From Actinomadura sp. DC4 (GTDB lineage: Bacteria; Actinomycetota; Actinomycetes; Streptosporangiales; Streptosporangiaceae): a stretch of 64,000 nt of DNA. The notes under the pieces are model-generated. The model made no database searches and was not told the DNA's origin. It worked only from the letters and a program-made list of their open reading frames with translations. Each line of letters opens with the position of its first letter. Position 1 is the stretch's first letter. The position numbers and the translations under genes were made by a program. The DNA lies in NCBI RefSeq assembly GCF_030406325.1, contig NZ_JAUEQY010000025.1, positions 1 through 64,000 on the forward strand, written 5' to 3'. This document shows positions 1 to 8,071 of this stretch, in pieces.

Positions 1-91
1 CGCGGGCCAGCGCGTTGGCGTGGTAGTTCGCCGACGCGGGACGCGCATCGTCGATCGGCGTCTGCTTGGTCCGGCGCGGCGTTGCGGCCAC
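1..91 (-). CDS. N-terminus of a probable IclR-type regulator (cut by window edge)
   Basis: Only the first 30 codons are inside the window. The GTG start at 89-91 is preceded by a strong ribosome site, AGGAGG, 8 nt upstream. The peptide begins VAATPRRTKQ and ends SANYHANALAR. The ending resembles the entry into the winged-helix domain of IclR regulators (a residue pattern like 'ALARGLAVLE'), but no HTH is visible yet. The gene follows the ABC transporter operon on the same strand. Three IclR-box-like palindromes upstream of the transporter and glycosidase genes support the family guess. It could still be another small DNA-binding family. Confidence 0.5.
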   Translation of the reverse strand, partial: MAATPRRTKQTPIDDARPASANYHANALAR

Positions 92-142
92 CTGATCTGC
101 CTCCTGCTCGGGCGTTCGTGGGATGGGCGACGGTGCTTCCGT

Positions 143-1180
143 TCAGGGAAGCACCGTGCCGTCATTCTCCGGGAAATGACACGCGCTGGCGTGGCCATCG
201 CCCGCTTGGCCGGCCAGCACGGGCGGATCGGTGGCGCAGATGTCGCGCGCCTTCCAGCAACGCGTACGGAACCGGCAGCCCGAAGGAGGGTCGCCGGGGC
301 CCGGCACGTCACCGGTCAGCGTGATGCGCTCGCGCTCACCGCGCAACTCCGGGTCCGGGATCGGGATCGCGGACAGCAGGGCACGCGTGTACGGGTGCCG
401 CGGTGCCTTGAAGATCTGGTCCCGGGTGCCGACCTCGATGATGGCGCCGAGGTACATCACCGCGATCCGGTGCGAGATGTGCCGCACGATCGACAGGTCG
501 TGGGAGATGAAGACGTAGGCCAGCCCGAGCGTCTGCTGCAGGCGGCGCATCTGGTTGACCACCTGGGCGCGGATCGACACGTCCAGCGCGCTGACCGGCT
601 CGTCCAGCACGAGCAGCTTGGGGTCCAGCGCGAGCGCGCGGGCCAGCCCGACGCGCTGCCGCTGGCCGCCGGAGAACTCATGGGCGTAGCGGTTCTCATA
701 GCCGGCCGACAGGCCCACCAGGTCGAGCAGCTCACGTACGCGCGCCGGCCCGCCATCGCGGTAGCGGCTGTGCACCCGCAGGGGCTCGGCCACGATGTCG
801 TGCACGGTCATCCGCGGCGACAGCGAGGAGTACGGGTCCTGGAACATGATCTGGATCTCGCCGCGCAGCTCGCGCAGGCGGCCGCCGCGCGCCGCGGACA
901 GGTCCTCGCCCTGGTACAGGATGCGGCCGCTCGTGGGTTCGAGCAGCCGGACGATCATCCGGCCCGTCGTGGACTTCCCGCAGCCGGACTCCCCCACGAT
1001 GCTCAACGTCTCTCCCGCGTCGAGGGAGAAGCTCACGCCGTCGACCGCGTGGATCGCGCCGTGCTGCCGGCGCAGTACGCCGCGCCGGATCGGGAAGTGC
1101 TTGGTGAGGTCCTCGACCCGCAAGAGCGCCGGGGCGCCGCCGGACCCGTCGCTCACCGCGGTCTCCGTCGCCGTGCTCAC
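143..1180 (-). CDS. Oligopeptide/oligosaccharide ABC transporter ATPase (OppF/DppF type)
   Basis: Cytoplasmic ATPase of a family-5 (peptide/nickel/oligosaccharide) importer, about 345 aa. Walker A GESGCGKST lies near residues 63-71, the Q-loop MFQDPY near 112, signature FSGGQRQRVG near 169 and Walker B LLVLDEP near 189. The C-terminal extension carries the cysteine pattern SGCRFRTRCWKARDIC typical of the OppD/OppF pair. I chose the GTG at 1178-1180 (VSTATETAV) because it overlaps the upstream stop as GTGA, giving translational coupling. The frame stays open further upstream but only by reading into the neighbour. It is the last gene of the transporter operon. Confidence 0.93.
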   Translation of the reverse strand: MSTATETAVSDGSGGAPALLRVEDLTKHFPIRRGVLRRQHGAIHAVDGVSFSLDAGETLSIVGESGCGKSTTGRMIVRLLEPTSGRILYQGEDLSAARGGRLRELRGEIQIMFQDPYSSLSPRMTVHDIVAEPLRVHSRYRDGGPARVRELLDLVGLSAGYENRYAHEFSGGQRQRVGLARALALDPKLLVLDEPVSALDVSIRAQVVNQMRRLQQTLGLAYVFISHDLSIVRHISHRIAVMYLGAIIEVGTRDQIFKAPRHPYTRALLSAIPIPDPELRGERERITLTGDVPGPGDPPSGCRFRTRCWKARDICATDPPVLAGQAGDGHASACHFPENDGTVLP

Positions 1181-2196
1181 CCGGCCGCCTCCTCTGCTGA
1201 GAACAGGGCCGAGCCCTCGTCGAGCTCGTCCGCGAAGTGACACGCGCTGCGCCGGCCGTCGCCGAGGTCGCGCAGCTCGGGCCGGTCCGTACGGCACCGG
1301 TCCCGCGCCATCGGGCAGCGCGGGTGGAACGCGCAACCGCCCGGTGGGTCGATCATGTTGGGCGGGCTGCCCGGGATGGACAGCAGCTCGCCGTCCAGGT
1401 CCGGGCGCGGCACGCTCGCCAGGAGTCCCGCCGTGTACGGGTGCCGGGGCCGGGCGAACAGCGAGCGTACGTCGGCCTCCTCCGCCACCCGGCCGCCGTA
1501 CATGACGACGACGCGGTCGGCGAGCTCGGCGACGACGCCGAGGTCGTGGGTGATGAGGATGGTCGCCGCCCGGGTCTCGCGCTGCGCGGTGCGCAGCAGG
1601 TCGAGCACCTGGGCCTGGATCGTGACGTCGAGCGCGGTCGTCGGCTCGTCGGCGATGAGCAGGTCCGGGTCGTTGGCGACGGCCATCGCGATCATCGCCC
1701 GCTGGCGCATGCCGCCGGAGAACTCGTGCGGGTACTGCCGGTAGCGCTGCTCCGCGTCGGGCACGCCGACCTTGCGCAGCAGCTCGACCACACGGGCGCG
1801 GGCGGTGTCCGCGCTCAGGTCCCGGTCGTGCAGCCGGAGCGCCTCGGCGATCTGCTGCCCGACCGTCATGACCGGGTTGAGCGCGGTCATCGGGTCCTGG
1901 AAGATCATCGCGACCTCTCCGCCGCGGATCTCGCGGAGGCGTTCGCCGCTGACCGCGCGCAGGTCCTCGCCGCGCAGCAGGATCCGGCCGTCCCGGATCA
2001 CGCCGGGCGGGGTGCGGACCAGGCCGAGGATCGACATCGCGGTCACGCTCTTGCCCGACCCCGACTCGCCGACCACGGCGACGATCTCACCGGCGCGGAC
2101 GGTGAGGCTCACGCCGTCGACGGCGTGCACGAGACCGTCGTCCGTGGCGAAGTCCACGACGAGGTTCTCGATCGACAGAAGCGGAGCTTCGGTCAT
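1177..2196 (-). CDS. Oligopeptide/oligosaccharide ABC transporter ATPase (OppD/DppD type)
   Basis: Second ATPase of the same importer, 339 aa. Walker [10 protein letters not shown] is near residue 43, signature FSGGMRQRA in the middle, and Walker [14 protein letters not shown] follows. The C-terminal cysteine motif ([16 protein letters not shown]) is the usual OppD/F feature. It begins 11 nt after the permease stop and overlaps the next ATPase by 4 bp. Two different ATPases next to two different permeases is the standard four-part layout of family-5 importers. These move peptides but also galactosides and other oligosaccharides. Confidence 0.94.
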   Translation of the reverse strand: MTEAPLLSIENLVVDFATDDGLVHAVDGVSLTVRAGEIVAVVGESGSGKSVTAMSILGLVRTPPGVIRDGRILLRGEDLRAVSGERLREIRGGEVAMIFQDPMTALNPVMTVGQQIAEALRLHDRDLSADTARARVVELLRKVGVPDAEQRYRQYPHEFSGGMRQRAMIAMAVANDPDLLIADEPTTALDVTIQAQVLDLLRTAQRETRAATILITHDLGVVAELADRVVVMYGGRVAEEADVRSLFARPRHPYTAGLLASVPRPDLDGELLSIPGSPPNMIDPPGGCAFHPRCPMARDRCRTDRPELRDLGDGRRSACHFADELDEGSALFSAEEAAG

Positions 2197-2207
2197 GGGC
2201 GTCCTCC

Positions 2208-3095
2208 TCAGGTTCGCCGGGGGTCGACGGCGTCACGCAGCCCGTCGCCGATGAAGTTCACCGCGAGGACCGTGATGGCGACGGCGAGGCCGGGCGGAAG
2301 CCACAGCCAGGGCATCGTCTTGATCACGGTGAGACTCTGGGCGTCGGTGAGCATGTTCCCCCAGCTCGCGGCGGGCGGCTGCACGCCGATGCCGAGGAAG
2401 GACATGGTGGCCTCCAGGCCGATCGCCTGGGCCACCGCGATCGTGGCGACCACGCTCACCGGCGGCAGCGCCGCGGGCACGATGTGACGGCGCATCAGCC
2501 ACAGCGGGCCCGCGCCGGCGGCCCGCGCGGCCTGGACGTACTCCTGCTCGCGTACCGAGAGCGTCACGCCGCGGACGAGCCGCCCGCTCTGGGGCCACTG
2601 GAACAGGCCGATGGCGACGACCATCGCGGTGACGCTGGGCCCGATGACGCCCGCGATCACCACCATGACCACCACGGACGGGAAGGACATGAACACGTCC
2701 GCGAGCCGCATCGCCGTCTGGTCGAACCAGCCGCCCAGCAGCCCGGACAGGCTGCCCACGATCGTGCCGACGAGGACCGACAGGAGCGCGGCGGCGATAC
2801 CGACACCGAGCGAGATCCGGCCGGCGAACAGCAGGCGGGCGAGCACGTCGCGGCCGGTGGAGTCCGTGCCGAGCCAGTGGTCGCCCGAAGGCCCGGCACG
2901 GGTGGCGAACAGGTCGGTGGCGTCCGGGTCGTGCCCGGAGATCTGGCGGGCGAACACGGCCGCCAGCACGATCAGCACGAGCACGACCGCGCTGACCACG
3001 GCCATGCGGTGGCGCAGGAACCGGCGCAGGGCCCGCCGGCCCGGCGACCGGCGCCCCGTCTCGGGCGCCGCCGCTTCGAGCTCGATCGCGCTCAT
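2208..3095 (-). CDS. ABC transporter permease (OppC/DppC type)
   Basis: Inner-membrane permease, 295 aa. The N-terminus is cytoplasmic with a first membrane helix near residues 33-52 (AVVSAVVLVLIVLAAVFA). The OppC-specific segment DHWLGTDSTGRDVLARLLFAGRISL follows, split here as GTDSTGRDVLARLL for reference. The EAA-loop region is VQAARAAGAGPLWLMRRHIVPA, seen in part as ARAAGAGPLWLMRRHI, and contacts the ATPase. The start ATG overlaps the stop of the OppB-type permease by 4 bp (ATGA), so the two halves of the channel are translationally coupled. Confidence 0.93.
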   Translation of the reverse strand: MSAIELEAAAPETGRRSPGRRALRRFLRHRMAVVSAVVLVLIVLAAVFARQISGHDPDATDLFATRAGPSGDHWLGTDSTGRDVLARLLFAGRISLGVGIAAALLSVLVGTIVGSLSGLLGGWFDQTAMRLADVFMSFPSVVVMVVIAGVIGPSVTAMVVAIGLFQWPQSGRLVRGVTLSVREQEYVQAARAAGAGPLWLMRRHIVPAALPPVSVVATIAVAQAIGLEATMSFLGIGVQPPAASWGNMLTDAQSLTVIKTMPWLWLPPGLAVAITVLAVNFIGDGLRDAVDPRRT

Positions 3096-4051
3096 CCCAG
3101 CCTCACCCTCGGGTCGACCAGTGTGTACAGGATGTCGGCGAGCAGGCTGGACACCAGCACCATGACCGCGATGATCAGGGCGAACCCGATGATCACCGAG
3201 TAGTCGTGCCGGCCCACCGAGCCGATCGCGAGCTGTCCCATCCCCGGCCAGGCGAAGACCTGCTCGATGACGACCGCGCCCGCGAGCTGCTGCGGCACGT
3301 TCGCGGCGATGTAGGTGAGCACCGGGATCAGCGAGTTGCGCAGCGTGTGCCGCACAACGACGCGCCGGCGCGTCGCGCCCTTCGCCTCGGCGGTGCGGAC
3401 GTAGTCGGCGCCCAGCTCGGTGATCATGCTGCTACGGACGTAGCGCATGTACGGCCCGGAGTTCGCGATCCCGAGGATGAGCGCCGGCAGGACCAGGTGC
3501 CGGAGCGAGTCCGCCAGGCCCGGCGCGGTCGGGTCGGAGATGCCCGACGACGGCAGGATGGGGAACTTCACGGTGAAGACGTAGATGGCGATCAGCGCCA
3601 TGAAGAAGGCGGGGATCGACACCGAGCCCAGGCTGACCATGGTCGCCGCGTAGTCGACCCGGGTGTTGCGCCGCAGCGCGGCGATGATCCCGAGCGGGAA
3701 CGCGATCACCAGCGACAGCAGCAGCCCCGTCCCCATCAGCTCGATCGTCGGGCCGAAGCGCTCGCCGAGCAGCGAGGTCACCGAGCGGCCGTTGACGAGG
3801 GAGTAACCGAAGTCGCCGTGCAGCGCGTTCACCAGCCAGTGCCAGTACTGCAGGATCAGCGGCTGGTCCAGGCCCAGCTCGTGCCGCTTGGCCGCGATGA
3901 AGGCCGCGCTGCCGGAGTTGAGCTGGTCCGCGGGCACCATCATGGCGACGGGGTCGCCGGGCGCCTTGTGCACCAGCCAGAAGATGACGACGGTGATGAG
4001 GAAGAACACCAGGACGTTGATCAGCAGGCGGCGCGTGATGTAGGCACCCAT
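3092..4051 (-). CDS. ABC transporter permease (OppB/DppB type)
   Basis: Inner-membrane permease, 319 aa, beginning MGAYITRRLLINVLVFFLI with the first membrane helix at about residues 9-28. The family signature FWLVHKAPGDPV follows that helix. The EAA-type loop (YVRTAEAKGATRRRVVVRH) precedes the last helices and ends near VDPRVRLG. It is separated from the upstream binding-protein gene by 72 nt that contain a strong hairpin (4075-4104). This suggests the permeases are made at lower levels than the binding protein. Confidence 0.93.
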   Translation of the reverse strand: MGAYITRRLLINVLVFFLITVVIFWLVHKAPGDPVAMMVPADQLNSGSAAFIAAKRHELGLDQPLILQYWHWLVNALHGDFGYSLVNGRSVTSLLGERFGPTIELMGTGLLLSLVIAFPLGIIAALRRNTRVDYAATMVSLGSVSIPAFFMALIAIYVFTVKFPILPSSGISDPTAPGLADSLRHLVLPALILGIANSGPYMRYVRSSMITELGADYVRTAEAKGATRRRVVVRHTLRNSLIPVLTYIAANVPQQLAGAVVIEQVFAWPGMGQLAIGSVGRHDYSVIIGFALIIAVMVLVSSLLADILYTLVDPRVRLG

Positions 4052-4074
4052 GGCACTCCCTTCAGCCGCTCGCC

Positions 4075-4104
4075 GGGCCGCACGGCACGATGACCGTGCG
4101 GCCC
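4075..4104 (-). promoter_or_regulatory. Intercistronic hairpin between binding-protein and permease genes
   Basis: A perfect 11-bp stem (GGGCCGCACGG at 4075-4085 pairing with CCGTGCGGCCC at 4094-4104) surrounds an 8-nt loop. It sits just after the binding-protein stop and before the permease start. There is no U-tract, so partial termination or 3'-end protection of the binding-protein message is more likely than full termination. This is inferred from the classic malE-malF arrangement. Confidence 0.6.
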
Positions 4105-4123
4105 AGAGGGTTCGGCGCGTCCG

Positions 4124-5725
4124 TCACAGTGACCAGCCGGCCGGGTTCCAGAAGGCGCTGTCCTGCGAGCCCGCCGCCTGGAATCCCTTGATTCTCCTGT
4201 TCACCGCCCACAGCCCCGTGGGGTCGTAGAGCCACATCAGGTCGGCCTGGGAGTTCTCCTCCAGGACGGCCTGGTCGTACAGCGCCTTGCGCTGCGTGGC
4301 GTCCGCGGTGGAGTTCGCCTTGATCAGCTGGTCGTCGAGCTTCTTGTCGCAGAACCAGCCGATGTTGCCGCCCTTGGGGTACTGCTGGGCGCAGGCGGCG
4401 ATGACGTTGACGTTCCACGAGTCGACGGCGTAGTTGCCGCCGCCGTAGAGCGTCATGTCGTAGGACTTCTTGTCGTAGGTTCCGGCGATCTGCGCGGCCT
4501 GGACCTGCTTGAGCTTCACCTTCACGCCGACCGCGGCGAGCTGGCTCTGCACGATGGTGGTGGTCGCGTCACGGTCGCGCTGGCCGGGCACCCACTGCAG
4601 CTCGACGGTCTGCCCGGGGTCCCAGCCGGCCGCCGCGAGCAGCGACTTGGCCTTCTGCGGGTCGTAGGCGTACTCGTTGATGCCGGGCGGGGTGTTCGCG
4701 GAGAAGAAGTCGGAGTTCTGGACCGTCGCCTTCCCCCCGAGGACCTTGTCGACGAGCGACTTGCGGTCGATCGCGTACAGGAACGCCTGCCGCACCCGTA
4801 CGTCCTTGAAGTAGGACTTGGACTGGTTGAGCGCGATGCGGACGAACCCGGCGCCCGCCTTCTCCTGGATGGCGATCTTGTCGAAGCCCTGGACGGTCTT
4901 CAGGTCCGCCGGGGAGAACGAGGCGATGTCCATGCCGCCGTTGCCGAGCTGGGCGGTGGCCACGTCCGAGCCCATGGGCTTGAGGTAGACGTCCTTGATC
5001 TTGGCCGGGGTGGGGAAGCCCGGGTTGGCCGTCACGTGGACGTACTGGTTGGTCTTGTAGTCGACGAACTTGTACGGCCCGAGCGTCACCGTCGGACCGC
5101 GGAAGTAGGCGTTCTTGGCCACCTCGGCGACCGGCACGCCGCCCAGGACGTGCTTGGGCATGACGTACGCGACGCCGACCTGGGCGAGCAGCCCGATGTC
5201 GGGCTTGGACGCCTTGATGACGAAGGTGGTGTCATCCGGCGCGCTGAAGCCGGAGATCGTCTTGGCCTTGCCCGAGACGAAGTCGTCGACGCCCTCCACG
5301 GCAGAGTAGCTGCCCGCCGTGGCGCTCGTGCTCTTGGGGTCGGCCAGGAGCTGGTAGCTGAACAGGACGTCCTGGGCGGTGAAGGGCTGCCCGTCGCTCC
5401 ACGTCAGCCCGGGGCGGAGGTGGAACGTGAAGGTCTTGGCGTCCGGGGACACGTCGTACTTCTCGGCGAGCTGCGGCTGCAGCTTGTAATTCGGATCCAC
5501 GGCCAGCAGGCTCTGGTCGAGCATCGACATCACCTGGTTGTCCGGGCCGCTGGACGGTGCCAGCGGGCTGAAGATCCCGGCCGGCTCCTGGTAGAGGTAG
5601 ACGTTGATCGCGCTCTTCGTGGCACCACCGGTGTCGGAGTCCGACGCCGGGCCCGTGCACGCCGCGGCCGACACGGCCGCGAGAACGGCCACGCCGAAGG
5701 CGCCGTATCTGAACCGTCTTGCCAT
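4124..5725 (-). CDS. Family-5 ABC substrate-binding lipoprotein
   Basis: Extracellular solute-binding lipoprotein, 533 aa from ATG 5723-5725, a normal size for SBP family 5. The signal peptide MARRFRYGAFGVAVLAAVS ends in a lipobox with the lipidated Cys at residue 23 (SAAAC). Family-5 features include DAKTFTFHLRPGLTWSDGQPF and DVRVRQAFLYAIDRKSLV, each read as part of a longer conserved block. A more upstream ATG exists but would place 40 residues before the signal peptide. TGAGG lies 5 nt before the chosen start. The adjacent alpha-galactosidase and glycosidase-like genes suggest an oligosaccharide ligand rather than a peptide, as in the Sinorhizobium agp alpha-galactoside system. Confidence 0.93.
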   Translation of the reverse strand: MARRFRYGAFGVAVLAAVSAAACTGPASDSDTGGATKSAINVYLYQEPAGIFSPLAPSSGPDNQVMSMLDQSLLAVDPNYKLQPQLAEKYDVSPDAKTFTFHLRPGLTWSDGQPFTAQDVLFSYQLLADPKSTSATAGSYSAVEGVDDFVSGKAKTISGFSAPDDTTFVIKASKPDIGLLAQVGVAYVMPKHVLGGVPVAEVAKNAYFRGPTVTLGPYKFVDYKTNQYVHVTANPGFPTPAKIKDVYLKPMGSDVATAQLGNGGMDIASFSPADLKTVQGFDKIAIQEKAGAGFVRIALNQSKSYFKDVRVRQAFLYAIDRKSLVDKVLGGKATVQNSDFFSANTPPGINEYAYDPQKAKSLLAAAGWDPGQTVELQWVPGQRDRDATTTIVQSQLAAVGVKVKLKQVQAAQIAGTYDKKSYDMTLYGGGNYAVDSWNVNVIAACAQQYPKGGNIGWFCDKKLDDQLIKANSTADATQRKALYDQAVLEENSQADLMWLYDPTGLWAVNRRIKGFQAAGSQDSAFWNPAGWSL

Positions 5726-5792
5726 CGCAACCTCACATAGTCGGTCTGGTCTTAAGGGGAGGGAACCGGGGGGCTCCGTGACATCCAGGTGC

Positions 5793-5813
5793 ACATGGAA
5801 CAAAATTTCATGT
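5793..5813. promoter_or_regulatory. Predicted IclR-type operator upstream of the transporter operon
   Basis: A 21-bp palindrome of form ACATGGAA, 5 nt, TTTCATGT lies 67 nt before the binding-protein start codon. It matches two copies at 7951-7971 and 7989-8009 and resembles the TGGAA/TTCCA inverted repeat bound by IclR. It stands out as an A/T-rich patch in very G+C-rich DNA. The regulator is inferred to be the IclR-type gene at 1-91. Confidence 0.6.
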
Positions 5814-5882
5814 ACACAATGGAGGCGCGGAGTCCCCCACGTCAAGGGGCATCGTGGCCGTTCAGCGGGTTTTTCGACCCGA

Positions 5883-7910
5883 TCAGCCGGCCGGCGGCAC
5901 CCAATACGAGTAGAGATCGGTACCGGAGAGGTGGAAGCGGAACTGGACCTGGCGGCCGGACAGCGCCGCCAGGGACCTGCCGCCCTTCCACCGGACCGCC
6001 GCCTGGTACTGGTCCCCCGTCACCGGGACGGCGTCCTTCGCCGTGTAGCCGGGGATCGGGTTGCCGTCGGTCGCGTCGAGCACCTCGACGGTGAGCGAGC
6101 CGTGCCCGTGGACGACGGCGTTCACCCGCAGCGTGCGGCCGTGGAAGACCACCGGTCTGGTGGTGACCTGACCGGGGTCACCGGACCCCGGCGTCGAGGC
6201 GTTGGTGAGCGAGACGAAGCCGTCGCGCCGCCAGGTGGCCATCCCGGTCTGGCCGAGATAGGTGTCCGGGTCCGGCGCGGTGGCGTCCTGGCCGCCGTGC
6301 CCGGCGTTGAAGCCGCCGTAGTACATGGTGATGGTCTTGTCGGTCACCAGCGCGTTGGAGGAGGTGTAGAGGGCGCCGTCGTCCCAGGCCCCGGGGTCGC
6401 CGGGCTTCAGGACGGGGTCGCGCACGGGGCGGCTCCAGTCGACCAGGTCGCGCGATGAGGCGACCTCCGGCAGCACCGGCCCGGCGCCGGCCGAGGACTG
6501 GGATCCCGTGGTGTAGTCGGTGGTGAGGAACACCCACGGGATGCCGATGTAGGTGCTCTCGTACGGCAGCACCGGCATGCCGTAGATCTGGCCTTCGAGC
6601 CCGTTCAGGGCCTCGGCGGCGCCGTCGTCGGCGTAGTCGCCGCCCACCGCGAGCTGGGGTGTGCTCCAGGTGAGGAAGTCCTTGCTGGTGGAGACGAACG
6701 CGGCGCGGTCGTAGATGCCCGGCGTTCGCGAGGTGAACATCCGCTTCTTGACGGTGGCGATGTAGAGCCTCTGACGCGGGTCCCACGTCACCTGCGAGAC
6801 GTCGCCGTCGAGGAGCGCGGGCTTGTCCTCGCCCAGCGTCCACGTGTAGCCGTCGGGTGAGAAGTACACGTAGTAGCCGAGCGTCTGGTTGACCACGCCC
6901 GAGTGGAACTGCATCAGCGCGAAACGCCGGTCCGGGCTCGCGCCGGGGTTGTACGCGATGGTGCCGCCGCCGGCGATGATCAGGTTGGTCTTCGCGGCGG
7001 GGATGTCCTTGTAGCCGACGTTGCCCCGCCCGAGCGGCTTGGTCCACTTCCTGCCGTCGTGACTCTCGGCGTAACAGAGGTAGTAGCCCGGCGCGACGTC
7101 GTTGTTGCAGTCGTACCAGAGCCGGTAGACGCCACCGATCTTGAAGACCGAACCGTAGGTGTACGCCGCGCTCTCCCACGGCTTGTCGGGCCGGATGACC
7201 GGCTCGGGGAGCTTGTGCGCCGCGTGCACGACCCGGCCGACGTCCTTGGACGAGGCGATCCGGTAGTCGTCGAGGAAGAGCTCCCGCGCTCCCCCCAGGT
7301 CCGGGTCGTAGGCCTGCGGCGCCTCGGCGAGGTTCACCTCGTCCCAGTAGGACACCCCCGAGTCGCCCGCGCGGATCCGCACGGTGACGTTGGCGGTGCC
7401 GGCCGGCGCGGTGCCGGACACGGTGACGGTCCGCCAGTCCGTGCCGGACTCCGGCGTCGCCACGTGCTCGCCGAGGTCGGCGCCGTCGAACCCCGTGAAG
7501 TCGAGCGAGAGCGCGGCCGGCTTGCCGCTCTTGCCCTTCTCCTTCGCGCTCAGCCGGTACTCTCGGCCGGCGGCGGCGACGATCCGGTCGCTGGAGACCG
7601 TCACCGCGTCGCCGCTCTCGTCGACCTCCAGCGAACCGAGGCCCGCCGTACGGTAGGCGGACAGGTTGACGATGTTCGCGCCGGCCTCGTCGCCCTCGAC
7701 GGACCAGCCGATCGGATGGCCGGCGCGGTCGCCCGCGTCGAAGCCGGCGTTCGGCACGAGCGTCGTGCTCTTGCCGGGATCGGTGCCGGGGGGCGTCTGA
7801 CCGCCCGCCGTGAGTGGCCGGTACGCCACGAACGTGCCGAGCAGGACCGTCACCAGGACGGCCGGTGTGACACGCCGCCGTACGGCCGACCGTCTATCGC
7901 GTTGATCCAT
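5883..7910 (-). CDS. Secreted CBM plus beta-propeller glycosidase-like protein
   Basis: About 675 aa from ATG 7908-7910, preceded by GGAGG; an earlier in-frame ATG lies inside the operator and is unlikely. Residues 15-35 are a membrane/signal segment (VLVTVLLGTFVAYRPL). Residues ~55-195 look like a CenC-type carbohydrate-binding jelly roll (LVPNAGFDAGDRAGHPIGWS). The rest is a five-bladed propeller of the GH32/43/68-like 'LFLDDYRI' family, with repeated W-Y-D and YAESHDGRKW motifs. A short C-terminal beta-domain contains GSLTVEVLDATDGNPIPGYT. It is a diverged paralogue of the divergent gene at 8072-10501. The family has no established reaction that I know of, so the substrate is open. Confidence 0.75.
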   Translation of the reverse strand: MDQRDRRSAVRRRVTPAVLVTVLLGTFVAYRPLTAGGQTPPGTDPGKSTTLVPNAGFDAGDRAGHPIGWSVEGDEAGANIVNLSAYRTAGLGSLEVDESGDAVTVSSDRIVAAAGREYRLSAKEKGKSGKPAALSLDFTGFDGADLGEHVATPESGTDWRTVTVSGTAPAGTANVTVRIRAGDSGVSYWDEVNLAEAPQAYDPDLGGARELFLDDYRIASSKDVGRVVHAAHKLPEPVIRPDKPWESAAYTYGSVFKIGGVYRLWYDCNNDVAPGYYLCYAESHDGRKWTKPLGRGNVGYKDIPAAKTNLIIAGGGTIAYNPGASPDRRFALMQFHSGVVNQTLGYYVYFSPDGYTWTLGEDKPALLDGDVSQVTWDPRQRLYIATVKKRMFTSRTPGIYDRAAFVSTSKDFLTWSTPQLAVGGDYADDGAAEALNGLEGQIYGMPVLPYESTYIGIPWVFLTTDYTTGSQSSAGAGPVLPEVASSRDLVDWSRPVRDPVLKPGDPGAWDDGALYTSSNALVTDKTITMYYGGFNAGHGGQDATAPDPDTYLGQTGMATWRRDGFVSLTNASTPGSGDPGQVTTRPVVFHGRTLRVNAVVHGHGSLTVEVLDATDGNPIPGYTAKDAVPVTGDQYQAAVRWKGGRSLAALSGRQVQFRFHLSGTDLYSYWVPPAG

Positions 7911-7950
7911 CCACGACCTCCCATAGCCGGAATCCGGGGCGCTCACTGTC

Positions 7951-7971
7951 GTGTGGAACTTCATTCCATGT
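7951..7971. promoter_or_regulatory. Predicted IclR-type operator 1 in divergent promoter
   Basis: A palindromic 21-mer with core TGGAACTTCATTCCA lies between the divergent propeller genes. Aligned with the copy at 5793, it shares TGGAAC and the ATTYCATGT half. It lies 40 nt upstream of the minus-strand start. Confidence 0.6.
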
Positions 7972-7988
7972 CAAGGCTTCGAGGGTTG

Positions 7989-8009
7989 ACATGGAATGGC
8001 TTTTCATGG
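7989..8009. promoter_or_regulatory. Predicted IclR-type operator 2 in divergent promoter
   Basis: A second copy (ACATGGAAT then CTTTTCATGG) has its centre 38 bp from the first, so a regulator could bind both and control both directions. It lies 62 nt upstream of the plus-strand start at 8072. Confidence 0.6.
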
Positions 8010-8071
8010 AGAAACGGTGCACCCGGCGTGATCAAGGTCGCCGGGTTCCCCGACCGAAGCGCAGGTGAAGC

